From: Calothrix sp. PCC 6303
GTDB lineage: Bacteria; Cyanobacteriota; Cyanobacteriia; Cyanobacteriales; Nostocaceae
Reading direction: 5' to 3'
Assembly (NCBI RefSeq): GCF_000317435.1
Contig: NC_019751.1
Coordinates: 2,108,001-2,172,000 of the forward strand
Length of the DNA: 64,000 nucleotides
The notes under the pieces were generated by a model. That model made no database searches, was not told where the DNA came from, and saw only the letters and a program-made list of their open reading frames with translations. Both the position numbers and the translations under genes were made by a program. This document shows, piece by piece, positions 28,868 to 39,040 of this stretch. Every line of letters starts with the position of its first letter. The stretch's first letter is position 1.

Positions 28868-30268
28868 ATGGTTTTTGTAATTGCTGGAGAACGCAGTGGT
28901 GTAGGTAAAACAACGGTTACACTTGCTTTACTTGCTTCTTTATGTCGTCAAGGTAAACGAGTCCAATCCTTTAAAGTTGGTCCCGACTATATTGATCCGA
29001 TGTTTCATCAATATGTCACGGGTTTACCTTGCCGAAATTTAGATCCAGTTTTAACTTCCGAAAGCTATATCCAAGAGTGTTTTGCTCAACACTTCCAAAA
29101 GGCTGATTGCGCTGTCGTGGAAGGAGTAATGGGGTTATTTGATGGAATTAACTTAAATATTGGGGACACATCCCAAAATATTCCTAATTATTTTGGCAGT
29201 ACGGCACATATTGCCAGGTTATTAAACTTACCTGTAATTTTGGTGATGGATTGCAGTCGCTTATCTGGATCAGCAGCAGCGATCGCACTCGGCTATTCTA
29301 CCTTAGATCCACGTATCAACATCGCGGGATTAGTTCTAAATCGGGTGGGAAGTTCTCGTCATCTAGAATTATTAAAAACTTCACTAGAACCTCTAAATCT
29401 ACCAATATTGGGCGTTTTGCAACGAGAAAACGATATCACTATCCCTGATAGACACCTAGGTTTAATTCCCACCGATGAGTTACCAGAATTGGATGCTGTG
29501 ATTTCCAAACTTGCAGATTTGGGTGATAGTTGCTTCAATTGGGAATTGCTGAAAGAAGGCAGGAGGCAGGAGGCAGAAGGCAGAAGTCAACAGAACACAA
29601 GTATATCGCCAAATTCAGATCAAAATTTACCATCAAAAACTCGAATTGCCGTTGCACGCGATCGCGCTTTTAATTTTTACTATCAAGATAATCTCGATTT
29701 ACTCCAAAAACTCGGTGCTGAGTTAGTTTTCTGGAGTCCTTTAAATAACCAAGATTTACCCCCAAATATCCAAGGAATGTATTTTGGTGGTGGTTTCCCG
29801 GAAATGTTTGCAGAGGAACTATCAAAAAACACTAGTGTACTCACTGCTATCAAATCAGCAATTCTCTCAGGAATGCCAACTATAGCCGAATGTGGTGGCT
29901 TAATGTACCTTTGCGACAAAGTAATTGATTTTACAGATACAGCATACCCAATGGTGGGAGTTCTCCCCACAACCGCAATTATGGATCAGCGTTTAACATT
30001 AGGTTATCGTCAAGCAACAACTTTAGGAAATAGCTTTTTATTCGACGCAGAAACCACAGTTTACGGACATGAATTTCATCGTTCCCGATTAATTTCCCAT
30101 CCTGAACCAGCATTATTTCATACTTCCCGCGTTGACACTGAAGAATTTACCGGTAATGAAGGGTACAACTTACTTCCCAATCTTCACGCATCCTATATCC
30201 ATCTACATTGGGGTGCAACACCACAAATTCCTCAGGTATTTATGGAATCATGCCTTAATTGGCATTGA
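28868..30268 (+). CDS. cbiA: cobyrinate a,c-diamide synthase
   Basis: 466 residues. CbiA/CobB amidates the a and c side chains of cobyrinic acid in cobalamin synthesis, using ATP and glutamine. The N-terminal ATPase domain has GERSGVGKTT (7-16) and VGPDYIDPMFH. The C-terminal class I glutaminase-like domain shows GMYFGGGFPEMFAEEL and AECGGLMYL, with cysteine as nucleophile, and ends ASYIHLHWGA. Between the domains, residues about 230-241 (EGRRQEAEGRSQ) are encoded by a heptamer DNA repeat and are probably a tolerated loop insertion. No cobalamin riboswitch is seen upstream; the leader is tandem repeat. No other cob gene is adjacent. Confidence 0.9.
   Translation: MVFVIAGERSGVGKTTVTLALLASLCRQGKRVQSFKVGPDYIDPMFHQYVTGLPCRNLDPVLTSESYIQECFAQHFQKADCAVVEGVMGLFDGINLNIGDTSQNIPNYFGSTAHIARLLNLPVILVMDCSRLSGSAAAIALGYSTLDPRINIAGLVLNRVGSSRHLELLKTSLEPLNLPILGVLQRENDITIPDRHLGLIPTDELPELDAVISKLADLGDSCFNWELLKEGRRQEAEGRSQQNTSISPNSDQNLPSKTRIAVARDRAFNFYYQDNLDLLQKLGAELVFWSPLNNQDLPPNIQGMYFGGGFPEMFAEELSKNTSVLTAIKSAILSGMPTIAECGGLMYLCDKVIDFTDTAYPMVGVLPTTAIMDQRLTLGYRQATTLGNSFLFDAETTVYGHEFHRSRLISHPEPALFHTSRVDTEEFTGNEGYNLLPNLHASYIHLHWGATPQIPQVFMESCLNWH
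29556..29588. repeat. heptanucleotide repeat inside cbiA
   Basis: About four units of AGGCAGG or AGGCAGA in tandem. It resembles the short tandemly repeated repetitive sequences of heterocystous cyanobacteria. The reading frame stays open through it. Confidence 0.8.
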
Positions 30269-30349
30269 ATCAAAGCTTTTCGTTAGTAATAAAATTACCA
30301 GATGAGTGTATTCTTGCTAAAGAAACACTAGGTAGTGAAAAATACAAAC

Positions 30350-31129
30350 ATGCTAGCAACAAATATTGATGAGGTAATCAAGACATTAGATTTGATTATT
30401 GCTGAGGCAAAAGCAAAGCGCGATCAATATCATACAGGCGATCGCATTGGTTTATTTGCGGCGTTATATCGTCAGGTGACGCTGAAGATTAAAATGGGGA
30501 TGGAAAGCGGTTATTTTGATGAGTGCGATCGCATGAATCGATTTGCAGCTAAATTTGCTAACCGTTATTTTACCGCGATTGACACCTACAAAAATGGTGA
30601 TAAACCCACGAAAAGCTGGAAAGTAGCATTTGAAGCCGCTTTACAACCCGATTTTATTATTATTCAGCACCTTTTATTAGGTGTGAATGCTCACATTAAT
30701 TTAGATTTAGGAATTGTAGCAGCAGAAATTTGTCCAGGTGAGAAATTACAAGGTTTCGCAGGTGATTTTGAGAAAATAAATAATATCATTGCCGATTTAC
30801 TCAATCCTATTCAGGAAGTTGTCAATCAATTTTCTCCACTTTTAGAAATATTAGACAAAGTTGGCGGTATTACCGACGAAGCAATCGTCAGTTTTAGTAT
30901 CAAAGAAGCACGTCAAGAAGCTTGGAATCACGCGCAAATTCTCGCACGACAAACCCCAGAACAGCAGCAATCAACAATTATTTCACTTGATAGAAAAGTT
31001 GCATTTCTAGGACGCATTGTTGCTAGTCCTAGTCGCATCATTGATAAAGCCATAGAAATCGTAAAATCATCTGAAAGCGATGACATACCATCAATAATTG
31101 ATGCCCTAAATAGAATTATTAGTGCTTAA
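30350..31129 (+). CDS. DUF5995 family protein
   Basis: About 259 residues. Conserved parts are MESGYFDECDRMNRFAAKFANRYF and QHLLLGVNAHINLDLGIVAAE, which I associate with DUF5995, an uncharacterised all-helical family. The histidines in the second part could bind a metal. The frame also opens at a GTG (30335), but the ATG at 30350 is preferred. HIP1 sites occur inside the gene, so it is long resident. It ends 25 bp before the TnpB element on the opposite strand. Confidence 0.7.
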   Translation: MLATNIDEVIKTLDLIIAEAKAKRDQYHTGDRIGLFAALYRQVTLKIKMGMESGYFDECDRMNRFAAKFANRYFTAIDTYKNGDKPTKSWKVAFEAALQPDFIIIQHLLLGVNAHINLDLGIVAAEICPGEKLQGFAGDFEKINNIIADLLNPIQEVVNQFSPLLEILDKVGGITDEAIVSFSIKEARQEAWNHAQILARQTPEQQQSTIISLDRKVAFLGRIVASPSRIIDKAIEIVKSSESDDIPSIIDALNRIISA

Positions 31130-31131
31130 TC

Positions 31132-32470
31132 TTGAACCTCGCATGACTGGAAGTCACGCGATTCCTGCTTCAACGATCTCTGCCTGAAATAATTCAGGAC
31201 TTACAAGTTCTCCACAGGCGTTTTTTACAACCTCCGGCATACCGACGGCGGTTAATAATCTCAAACCCTCACTTAATATATTAAGTGCTGCGTTTTTATC
31301 TCTCAAATTATGAGTATTGCAACTAGGACAATTCCATTCACGCAACTTTAAATCCTTAACTAGTGGGTTTACAAAACCACAACAGTTGCAAGTCTGAGAT
31401 GAGGGGTAAAATGTACCAACTTTTTGCACAATCCTGTCATGCCAAATAGCTTTATATTCAAGCATGACAACAAATTTAGACCAGCTAGCATCTGAAATAC
31501 TCATTGCCAACTTGTGGTTTTTAACCATGTTAGCAACTCGTAAATCTTCAATACAGATAATACTGTTTTCCTTGATTAGGCGAGTTGACAACTTGTGCAG
31601 AAAGTCATCTCTCAAATTGGTAATCCGTTCGTAGATTCGAGCCAGCTTGATTTTCGCTTTGACTCTATTGCTACTACCTTTTGTACTACGGGATAACTTT
31701 TTATTTGCTTTGCGTAACTTCTTTAATTGAAGTCGATAATATTTAGGATTTTCTATAACTTCACCTTCGCTAGTAACCAGATAAGATTTAATCCCCAAGT
31801 CTAAACCAATATTTTGGGTGCCAATCGGATATTTTTCTATCTCAGTTTCACAGAGGATACTAGCAATATATTTACCAGAAGAAGTCCGAGTAACGGTAAC
31901 GTTGACAAGCTTTCCAGTAATCTCTTGTGATTTATAAAACTTTATCCATCCTAATTTGGGGAGTTTTAAACGATTCTCTATAATTTGAATGTTTCCATTG
32001 GTAAGATTCGTCTTGTAAGATTGCTTGCAACCGTACTTCTTTTTGAATTTGGGGAAGCCGACACCTTTCTTCTTTTTAGACTTCTTCAAGTCAGTGAAAA
32101 AGTTTTTGTACGCTGCCTCTAAATTTTTGAGCGAGTTTTGCAGAGCAAATTTATCTACTTCCTTTAACCATTCAATCTCTTTCTTGAGAATAGTTAACTC
32201 TTGGCTACAAGTATTGTAGTTTAAGGTTTTCTGCTCAGTTGCATATAACTCTTTCCTTAATGCCAGAAAACGGTTGTACACAAATCTAGCACAACCTATC
32301 GTCTTGTTAATTAAGACTTCTTGGTTGTGGCTAGGAATAAGTGCAATTTTAAACGCTTTCTGCATTTTGATTTTAAATAATTGCTTACAATAATTTTATC
32401 ATAATATGCAATCATTTAAATATAGAAATATGGAGAGCCTAACTCATGACTTGAAGTCACGAGTGTGCGG
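31132..32470 (-). mobile_element. IS200/IS605-type element carrying only tnpB (IS1341-like)
   Basis: About 1.34 kb with hairpins at both ends. On the tnpB-coding strand the left-end hairpin is ACTCGTGACTT-C-AAGTCATGAGT in two halves (32442-32464, one G-T pair) and the right-end hairpin is CGCGTGACT/AGTCATGCG (31140-31160, one G-T pair). The two share the GTGACTT..AGTCATG core, as expected for subterminal hairpins of this family. No tnpA is inside, so mobility would need a transposase elsewhere. The right-end hairpin overlaps the 3' end of tnpB, where a guide (omega/reRNA) is normally made. Confidence 0.75.
31154..32365 (-). CDS. tnpB: RNA-guided endonuclease TnpB
   Basis: 403 residues, full length. 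An N-terminal helix-turn-helix region leads to the RuvC-like nuclease with Asp189 (GLDLGIKS), Glu273 (CIEDLR) and Asp356 (LRDKNAAL). A zinc finger lies between the last two, with cysteines 326, 329, 346 and 349. All catalytic residues are present, so an active nuclease guided by an RNA from the 3' end of the element is expected. Such proteins promote retention of their element by cutting the empty donor site. The C-terminus ([18 protein letters not shown]) ends inside the right-end hairpin region. Confidence 0.9.
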   Translation of the reverse strand: MQKAFKIALIPSHNQEVLINKTIGCARFVYNRFLALRKELYATEQKTLNYNTCSQELTILKKEIEWLKEVDKFALQNSLKNLEAAYKNFFTDLKKSKKKKGVGFPKFKKKYGCKQSYKTNLTNGNIQIIENRLKLPKLGWIKFYKSQEITGKLVNVTVTRTSSGKYIASILCETEIEKYPIGTQNIGLDLGIKSYLVTSEGEVIENPKYYRLQLKKLRKANKKLSRSTKGSSNRVKAKIKLARIYERITNLRDDFLHKLSTRLIKENSIICIEDLRVANMVKNHKLAMSISDASWSKFVVMLEYKAIWHDRIVQKVGTFYPSSQTCNCCGFVNPLVKDLKLREWNCPSCNTHNLRDKNAALNILSEGLRLLTAVGMPEVVKNACGELVSPELFQAEIVEAGIA

Positions 32471-32507
32471 CTTGCAGAAATCAAACTTACTCTGCGTTAA
32501 AAAACTC

Positions 32508-33587
32508 TTAATCCTCCTCCCCCTCATCGTATATTTGCTGCAACTCCTGCAACTGAGTTCGGCGAGACTTCTGACGATATTTCTTACTATCTAACTTAGG
32601 TTCATAGCGACTTTCACCTTTACCGGTGTTTTTCACCTTCAAAGTCGATTCCGGATCAGTTTGTTGATGCAAATGAGTTTGACGCAGCATCGCTTCTTCG
32701 ACAAACTCTAAATAATGCTCGTAACGTTCCCAATCACCACGCACAACACAATCAGGTTCATCACGATGTAAACAATCACCAAAGCGACAATTTCCCGATG
32801 CTAACCTTACCCTCGCTTCAGGAAAATAGTGAATTAATTCTTCAGGAAGACAATCTAAATCCGGTTGATTAAAACCTGGAGTATCAGCCAATAATCCACC
32901 ATTAGGCAGTTCAAATAACTCTACATGGCGGGTTGTATGTCGTCCCCTCGATAGCTTCCCAGAAACCTCACCAACACGGAGATGAGCATTGGGAATCAAC
33001 GTATTAATTAAACTGGATTTACCAACACCAGAAGCACCAGCAAGGACGGTAGTTTTACCATTCAAGCATTCTGCCAAACTCAGCAAATTTATACTTTTAT
33101 ATACACTAAAAAATATTGGTTTATAGCCCCAATTTCCGATTCTTTCAGCTATTTCCGACTGTTCATCACTGGAAATCAAATCACACTTATTAAAACATAG
33201 CTTTACATCTACGTAAGTAGATTCCGCCTTAGTTAAAAAGCGGCTGAGTTGGTATGGTTCCAAAGGAGGATCAGCCACTGCGAAAACTAAGAGGATTTGG
33301 TTAACATTAGCGATCGCAGGTCGATCCAAAGTACTACTACGTGGTAAAACTTCGGCAATTGCCCCACTATTTCCCGTCCAATCAGGCTCTTCAACAATCA
33401 CGCGATCGCCTACCATCACCTGTTGACCAATTTTCTTTAAGCGGGTGCGACGGGTACAGAGCAAAGTCGTGGCAACTGTATCATTTGCACTCTGTACCCC
33501 TAACTTATGACCTTCAACATCAAACTGCACCCGATAATAATTGGCTTGTACAGCTAGCACCGTACCAACTAATTCTCCTACTGTCAT
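32508..33587 (-). CDS. rsgA: ribosome small-subunit assembly GTPase RsgA
   Basis: 359 residues. An N-terminal OB fold precedes a circularly permuted GTPase domain: the G4 motif FNKCDL comes before G1 (GASGVGKSS, about 190-198), then G3 DTPGF. A C-terminal zinc-binding region follows (CRFGDCLHRDEPDC). RsgA acts late in 30S subunit maturation. Its ATG overlaps the stop of the tusA-like gene by four bases (ATGA), and that gene overlaps dnaJ in the same way, so the three are likely translated in a coupled manner. Confidence 0.92.
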   Translation of the reverse strand: MTVGELVGTVLAVQANYYRVQFDVEGHKLGVQSANDTVATTLLCTRRTRLKKIGQQVMVGDRVIVEEPDWTGNSGAIAEVLPRSSTLDRPAIANVNQILLVFAVADPPLEPYQLSRFLTKAESTYVDVKLCFNKCDLISSDEQSEIAERIGNWGYKPIFFSVYKSINLLSLAECLNGKTTVLAGASGVGKSSLINTLIPNAHLRVGEVSGKLSRGRHTTRHVELFELPNGGLLADTPGFNQPDLDCLPEELIHYFPEARVRLASGNCRFGDCLHRDEPDCVVRGDWERYEHYLEFVEEAMLRQTHLHQQTDPESTLKVKNTGKGESRYEPKLDSKKYRQKSRRTQLQELQQIYDEGEED

Positions 33588-33841
33588 GAAGTCTGTTCCG
33601 GACGACGAACAAACAGGGAAAAATAGTCAACGCGATCGCTGATTTGTTCAACCTTGTAACCCGCCATAGTCAAACTATCGGGAACCTGTTCAATCGGTTC
33701 ACCAACATCCAACCAAACCTCCAGCAAACTACCTGGAGGCATTTTCTCTAAACTTAACTTAGTTCTCACGAAATTTAGCGGACAGGGTGTACCGCGTAAA
33801 TCCAATTGAGCATCGGGAGTCGGGGGGGAAGATACATTCAT
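33584..33841 (-). CDS. TusA-family sulfur carrier protein
   Basis: 85 residues with the TusA/SirA fold. The motif RGTPCPLNF holds the sulfur-carrying Cys20; the usual CPxP is CPLN here. Members shuttle persulfide sulfur to tRNA thiolation or other pathways, but the specific partner in cyanobacteria is unknown. Four-base overlaps with dnaJ upstream and rsgA downstream place it in a tight operon. Confidence 0.85.
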   Translation of the reverse strand: MNVSSPPTPDAQLDLRGTPCPLNFVRTKLSLEKMPPGSLLEVWLDVGEPIEQVPDSLTMAGYKVEQISDRVDYFSLFVRRPEQTS

Positions 33842-34980
33842 CGTTGTTGGAAAAAATTTCCCAAAAAACCTTCAAGACCACCTTTGCCAGTGCGATCTCC
33901 CTTAATTTTAGCGAGTTTTTCCAGTAGTTCTCTCTCTTCAGGAGTAACTTTTGTCGGGATATCAATTAACACAGTAATTAAATGGTCGCCTCGACTCACA
34001 GGATTACCCAAGCGGGGAACACCTCGATTTTCCAAGCGCAAAACAGTATTTGGTTGAGTTCCTGCTGGAATCGTCAATTCTTCCAAACCATCAACAGTAT
34101 TCACCTGCAAGCGGCAACCCAATACTGCCTGAAGATAACTAACGGTAATGCTGGAAAGAATATTTAAATCTTCGCGCCGAAACTCACTATCTTGATTTAC
34201 AGATAGCTGTACATACAAATCCCCCGCTGGACCACTGCGCTGACCTGCATCACCTTCCCCAGGAATCCGCAAGCGCAAACCGTCATATACTCCAGCCGGA
34301 ATCGTGATTTTTAATTGCTTGGCAACCTGATTAGTACCCTTACCACCACAAGCATCACATTTCTCTTCCACCACCATGCCATTACCGTTACAGGTGGGAC
34401 AGGTGGAAACTTGAGTGAAACTACCAAAGGGAGTTCGGGTTACGCGGCGAACTTGACCTGTACCACCGCAAGTGGAACAAGTCCGGGGACGAGTTCCCGG
34501 TTTAGCACCAGAACCGCTACAAACTTCGCAGGTTTCTAAATGGGCAATGCGGATTTGTTTGTCACCACCAAATACAGCTTCACGGAAATCAAGCTTCAAG
34601 TCCAACTGCAGATCGTCTCCGCGCACCGGACCACTGCGTCGTCGTTGGGTAGAGCCGGCTCCGGGAGAACCTGCAAAGCCGCTAAAAATACTTTCAAAAA
34701 TATCGGCAAAGCCACCCATGTCGCCCATATCTTGGAAGCCGCCGCCAGCACTAGCAGCACCTGACACACCAGCTTCACCAAAACGGTCATAGCGCTGCCT
34801 AATCTCTGGCTCGGAAAGTACCTCATAGGCACGATTAATCTCTTTAAAGCGTTCCTCTGCCCCTGCCTCTTTGTTCACATCTGGGTGATACTTTCGGGCT
34901 AGACGGCGGTAAGCACTTTTAATTTCTTCCTTGTCGGCGTCACGAGAGACACCCAGAATTTCATAATAATCACGAGCCAT
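33838..34980 (-). CDS. dnaJ: chaperone DnaJ
   Basis: 380 residues, full type I DnaJ. The J domain holds the HPD motif ([11 protein letters not shown]) and stimulates DnaK ATPase. A Gly-rich linker follows (about 75-120), then four zinc repeats ([32 protein letters not shown]) and the C-terminal substrate-binding domain. It is first in the dnaJ-tusA-rsgA operon and separated from dnaK upstream by 783 bp that include a MITE, so it probably has its own promoter. Confidence 0.93.
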   Translation of the reverse strand: MARDYYEILGVSRDADKEEIKSAYRRLARKYHPDVNKEAGAEERFKEINRAYEVLSEPEIRQRYDRFGEAGVSGAASAGGGFQDMGDMGGFADIFESIFSGFAGSPGAGSTQRRRSGPVRGDDLQLDLKLDFREAVFGGDKQIRIAHLETCEVCSGSGAKPGTRPRTCSTCGGTGQVRRVTRTPFGSFTQVSTCPTCNGNGMVVEEKCDACGGKGTNQVAKQLKITIPAGVYDGLRLRIPGEGDAGQRSGPAGDLYVQLSVNQDSEFRREDLNILSSITVSYLQAVLGCRLQVNTVDGLEELTIPAGTQPNTVLRLENRGVPRLGNPVSRGDHLITVLIDIPTKVTPEERELLEKLAKIKGDRTGKGGLEGFLGNFFQQR

Positions 34981-35763
34981 ATCGCAAAGGTGAAAGTTAG
35001 AGGGTAGAGAGCAGTAGATGCTAAGGCAATTGCTTTTTTTAGGAACAATTACCGACCTTGAGAGGTAGACTTGCCGCTAGTATCGGCAAAAAGCAACAGT
35101 TAAGTTTTATTAAAAATAGATTTTACCTTTTATCTCTTACAAATTACTACTAAGTCACCATCTCTTTTACAATTGTGCTACGGAGCAGGTCAAATCTCCG
35201 CCTTTTTTCTATGACGGCTAGCCGCATCATTAGGTGTGGAAAACCGCTCCTAGTTTCTCAATAAAGACGTAGAGTGCTTCCCCTCTAAAGCTCCACGTTA
35301 ATTTTTCATCAAATTACGGTTCAGACGATTCAGATCGTAATAGTTTGTCAATTATATTTTGACCGAAAACAATGGGATACAAGCCCCGTCCTTCTAGTTA
35401 GGTTTTCTGGTAGAATATACCTGCCAAGAATCACCGCCCTATAAGTGCGATGTCTCTACAACCATAATTTTTATCTTGACAGACTAGTACAGTTCGGCGT
35501 AAATAAACCTACCATTCACGATTTAAATTCAGTCCTCTAAAAGAGGACTTGTACTATTAGACAACGGTTTATAACCGTTGGCGGGTTGGTGTTCATAATA
35601 GTATGCGAACTTACGCCGAGTGGTACTAGTAGACGAAACCTTTGATTTAGTCGTTGATCTTGAGGTGGGGCATTAATACCCATACCCCCACCTGTCAAAC
35701 CAATTCGCAATACCCGCTATCGTGAGAAGCAAGCTACGCAATTACCAATTTGGTCAATTCTAT
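34981..35763. other. 783-bp gap between dnaK and dnaJ
   Basis: No gene seen. It holds a MITE (35483-35630), a plus-strand terminator-like hairpin (ACGTAGAG at 35267-35274 with CTCCACGT at 35291-35298, followed by TAATTTTTC), and a segment near 35370-35400 (ATGGGATACAAGCCCCGTCC) that resembles the right end of IS200/IS605-type elements. Repeated insertions seem to have separated dnaJ from dnaK. The dnaJ promoter should be within the first 200 bp upstream of 34980. Confidence 0.45.
35483..35630. mobile_element. 148-bp MITE with 20-bp inverted repeats
   Basis: The left end (35483-35502) reads ACTAGTACAGTTCGGCGTAA. The right end (35611-35630), inverted, reads ACTAGTACCACTCGGCGTAA, matching at 17 of 20 positions. 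Inside are two perfect short hairpins: AGTCCTCT/AGAGGACT (35531-35549) and CAACGGTT/AACCGTTG (35562-35580). It has no coding capacity. CTAG at both edges could be either part of the ends or a 4-bp target duplication. Confidence 0.75.
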
Positions 35764-37722
35764 CTAATCAATCACTTCATAATCACCTTGCAAGCTACCT
35801 TCCTCCTCAAAATCAAAGTTAAATTGTGCTGGAATACTTGGATGATTGATTTCGCCTATTTCCGAGTTCAGTGAACTACTGCTAAAATCAATGACTTCAC
35901 CTGGTTGAGTATTGGCACGATTATAAACTTCAGCCCCAATACTAAATAAGGTTTGTTGAAAATTATCTAAATGTTGCTGGAATTCAATTACTGAAATGTG
36001 GGTATCACCCATCACAGCTTTCAGTGCAGACGCTTTTTCATCGGCTTGTAGTTTAATTTGTTCACCAATTAAATTAGCGTTATCTCTAAGGGTTGAATCA
36101 TAACTAAGCAGCAAATTATCAGCCTGATTTCTCAATCCCACTAATTCAATGCGTTTTTTATCTTCCTCAGCAAATTTTTCTGCTTCCTGACGCATTTTTT
36201 CAACTTCATTCAAGCTTAAGCCACCAGTATTAGTAATACGGACGCTTTGCTCTCTGCCTGTTCCTTTATCTTGTGCCGAGACTTGGAGAATACCGTTAAC
36301 ATCAATCTCAAAGGCAACTTCAATTTGAGGGACACCACGGGCAGCAGGAGGAATTCCAGTGAGGAGAAACTTTCCTAGACTTTTATTATCCCGTGCCATT
36401 GCCCGCTCACCTTGGAGGACATGAATTTCTACCGAAGTTTGTCCATCGATGGCAGTGGAGAAAACTTGAGATTTACTGGTGGGAATAGTTGTGTTCCGCT
36501 CAATTATTTTGGTAAAAACCTCACCCAAGGTTTCAATCCCTAAAGATAGGGGGGTGACATCTAGTAGTAGCAGATTATCCACCTCACCACCCAATACCCC
36601 TGCTTGAATAGCTGCACCTAATGCCACAGCTTCATCAGGGTTAATAGAGCGATCTGGGGCTTTACCTTTAAAAAATTTGATTAAGGCGTTTTGGACGGCA
36701 GGAATACGCGTAGAGCCACCAACCAAGATGATTTTGTCAATATCTTCAGGTTTGAGGTCAGCATCTTTAAGTGCTTGCGCCATTGGTTCTACTATGGCGG
36801 TAATTAAACTGCTAGCGACTTCTTCAAATTTCGAGCGACTTAACTCCATTTCCAGGTGTTTGGGACCTGTGGTATCTGCTGTGATAAAGGGCAGATTTAT
36901 GGAGGTACTACCCATGGTAGAAAGTTCAATTTTGGCTTTTTCAGCTGCTTCCCGCAGACGTTGCAATGCCATTTTATCGGTAACTAAATCAATACTTTCC
37001 TGTTGACGGAAAGTTTCAATCATCCATTCCACGATGGCATTATCGAAATCATCTCCACCTAAGTGGTTGTTACCACAGGTGGCTTTAACTTCAAATACGC
37101 CATCACCCAATTGGAGAATGGACACGTCGAATGTACCACCACCAAGGTCAAAAACGAGAATTAGTTGTTCTTGATCCTGTTTATCTAAACCAAATGCCAA
37201 AGCTGCGGCTGTAGGTTCATTGATGATTCGCAGAACTTCCATCCCCGCAATGGTGCCAGCATCCTTAGTTGCTTGGCGTTGGGCATCGGTAAAATAGGCA
37301 GGTACGGTAATTACGGCTTGGGTAACAGGTTCGCCAAGGAAATTTTCAGCATCCTGTTTGAGCTTTTGCAGTACCATTGCCGAAATTTCTTGGGGGGTGT
37401 AATTCCGTCCACGAATTTGCACATCTACGGTATCATCACGACCCTTAACCGATTCATATGGTACGCGATCGCGTTCGGCTTGAGTGTCTTCCCAGCGGCG
37501 ACCAATAAATCTTTTGATACTAAAAATAGTGTTTTCGGCATTTGTTACAGCTTGGCGTTTTGCCAACTGTCCCACCAAGCGCTCACCACCTTTACCAAAC
37601 CCAACAATACTTGGAGTTGTTCTACCACCTTCGGAGTTGGCGATCACAATTGGTTGACCACCTTCCAAAACTGCGACGCAACTATTGGTAGTGCCCAAGT
37701 CAATTCCAATAACTTTTCCCAT
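35764..37722 (-). CDS. dnaK: chaperone DnaK (Hsp70)
   Basis: 652 residues. The N-terminal ATPase domain has [35 protein letters not shown] and [14 protein letters not shown]. The linker and substrate-binding domain follow ([17 protein letters not shown]). The C-terminus is acidic and ends DYEVID, without the EEVD tail. With GrpE and DnaJ nearby it forms the main protein-folding machine; by arrangement with grpE it is likely the DnaK2-type stress chaperone. It follows grpE by 253 bp, with a hairpin in the gap. Confidence 0.93.
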   Translation of the reverse strand: MGKVIGIDLGTTNSCVAVLEGGQPIVIANSEGGRTTPSIVGFGKGGERLVGQLAKRQAVTNAENTIFSIKRFIGRRWEDTQAERDRVPYESVKGRDDTVDVQIRGRNYTPQEISAMVLQKLKQDAENFLGEPVTQAVITVPAYFTDAQRQATKDAGTIAGMEVLRIINEPTAAALAFGLDKQDQEQLILVFDLGGGTFDVSILQLGDGVFEVKATCGNNHLGGDDFDNAIVEWMIETFRQQESIDLVTDKMALQRLREAAEKAKIELSTMGSTSINLPFITADTTGPKHLEMELSRSKFEEVASSLITAIVEPMAQALKDADLKPEDIDKIILVGGSTRIPAVQNALIKFFKGKAPDRSINPDEAVALGAAIQAGVLGGEVDNLLLLDVTPLSLGIETLGEVFTKIIERNTTIPTSKSQVFSTAIDGQTSVEIHVLQGERAMARDNKSLGKFLLTGIPPAARGVPQIEVAFEIDVNGILQVSAQDKGTGREQSVRITNTGGLSLNEVEKMRQEAEKFAEEDKKRIELVGLRNQADNLLLSYDSTLRDNANLIGEQIKLQADEKASALKAVMGDTHISVIEFQQHLDNFQQTLFSIGAEVYNRANTQPGEVIDFSSSSLNSEIGEINHPSIPAQFNFDFEEEGSLQGDYEVID

Positions 37723-37886
37723 AATAATCAGTATTTTTACAGAGTTAATATGTTAGAAACTTACAGAAATTTCTAATCAAAAATTTCCAATTTAAATTGG
37801 CACGGACTATCCAAGTTGAGGTACGCAGTGCTGGCTTAGAGCCTAAGGCTCAGGCACGATTGGTCAAAAGTAGTAGAAACAACGAT

Positions 37887-37907
37887 CCACAGGCAATATG
37901 CCTGTGG
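37887..37907. other. perfect hairpin between grpE and dnaK
   Basis: CCACAGGCA (37887-37895) and TGCCTGTGG (37899-37907) form a 9-bp stem with a 3-nt loop. On the transcribed minus strand it is followed by a T-rich tract, so partial termination or mRNA processing between grpE and dnaK is possible. Confidence 0.55.
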
Positions 37908-37975
37908 TTGCTGTCTGAGATGGCGAATAAAAATTACACAATGCCACGAACAATCATTTTCCTGGTAAGGAAAAT

Positions 37976-38623
37976 TTAACCCTCGGTTGAACCGGGCTGA
38001 CTGTCTTCGGAAGCAGGTACATCTTCCTTTGGTGCAGCTACTTTGACCATTGCATGACGCAGCACGCGATCGCCCAAATTATATCCGCGTACTAACTCTT
38101 CTAACACTGTTCCCTCCGGATATTCATCCGTAGGTTCGCGCATTACTGCTTCGTGAAGGTTTGGATCAAACATCTCACCTTCGGGACGCATAGGGGAAAC
38201 ACCCAAACGTTTTAAGGAATCTACCAGTTGTTTGTAGACACCTTGATAACTTTTGTGAATGCCCATTTCTCCATCATTTTGGGGTTTAATTTGGGCGCGC
38301 GCTCGCTCAAAGTTATCCACTATTGGCAGCAATTCCATAATGGTATTGCGTCTAATTTGCACTTCCAGGTCTTCTTTCTCCTTCTGAGTGCGCTTACGAT
38401 AGTTCTCAAAATCGGCGGCAATCCGCATGTATTGATTACTACGTTCTTCCACCTGGTTTTTGAGAGATTCTATTTGCTGATCCAATTGTGAATTAGAAAC
38501 AGTAGTTGCTTGCTCTACACCACTATCGGAGTTGGGCATAGTTGTAGATACATTGGCTGTTGTTTCATTTGCCTCACTACTAGGCTCATTAGCATTGATT
38601 TGGTCTAGAGAGTCAGTATTCAT
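37976..38623 (-). CDS. grpE: nucleotide exchange factor GrpE
   Basis: 215 residues. A disordered Ser/Thr-rich N-terminus (about 1-45) is followed by a long coiled coil ([20 protein letters not shown]) with [15 protein letters not shown], and the C-terminal beta domain ending in [22 protein letters not shown]. GrpE drives ADP release from DnaK. It is first in the minus-strand grpE-dnaK unit and divergent from pilB. Confidence 0.93.
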   Translation of the reverse strand: MNTDSLDQINANEPSSEANETTANVSTTMPNSDSGVEQATTVSNSQLDQQIESLKNQVEERSNQYMRIAADFENYRKRTQKEKEDLEVQIRRNTIMELLPIVDNFERARAQIKPQNDGEMGIHKSYQGVYKQLVDSLKRLGVSPMRPEGEMFDPNLHEAVMREPTDEYPEGTVLEELVRGYNLGDRVLRHAMVKVAAPKEDVPASEDSQPGSTEG

Positions 38624-39040
38624 TAGTTGCTTTACCTCTAATCTTCTCCTGATTGCTGATTAGTATGATTTATTTTCCTAATCTTCGTCGATGTTCTTGT
38701 ACCTATCGCCCCAGCAAAATTCGAGCATTAGCTCTGTTGCACTCAGCAATGAGCCAAGTTATCACTTTAGCGCGATTGCATTCACGCAGTCACAGGAGGT
38801 TCCTTGTCGTTGCACTTGGCAGCAGGTCTATCTCAGCATCGAATTTTATCTGAAGGTGATGTCACCGTCATCTATTGTGACAAATGCTGAACACCTTAGT
38901 TTATTAATATAAGGGCGGCTTTCCGAAAACTTTTAATTCAATTAGTGACTGATTGATATTTTCTCTATTGGTATGACAATTCTTAATAGCAGCATGGGAA
39001 TACTTGATATCAGAGGTTTCGGCTATCCTTTACTCATCAT
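38624..39040. promoter_or_regulatory. divergent grpE/pilB promoter region
   Basis: 417 bp that must hold promoters for both directions. An imperfect dyad TTAGCTC (38728-38734) and GAGCCAA (38751-38757) about 105 bp upstream of grpE recalls a heat-shock operator but does not match the CIRCE consensus. Overlapping plus-strand frames (38653-38853, 38691-38912) have no family match and are not counted. Confidence 0.35.

Noticed and set aside
38728-38757. possible CIRCE heat-shock operator upstream of grpE
   Set aside because: The dyad TTAGCTC/GAGCCAA has the wrong sequence and spacing for TTAGCACTC-N9-GAGTGCTAA.
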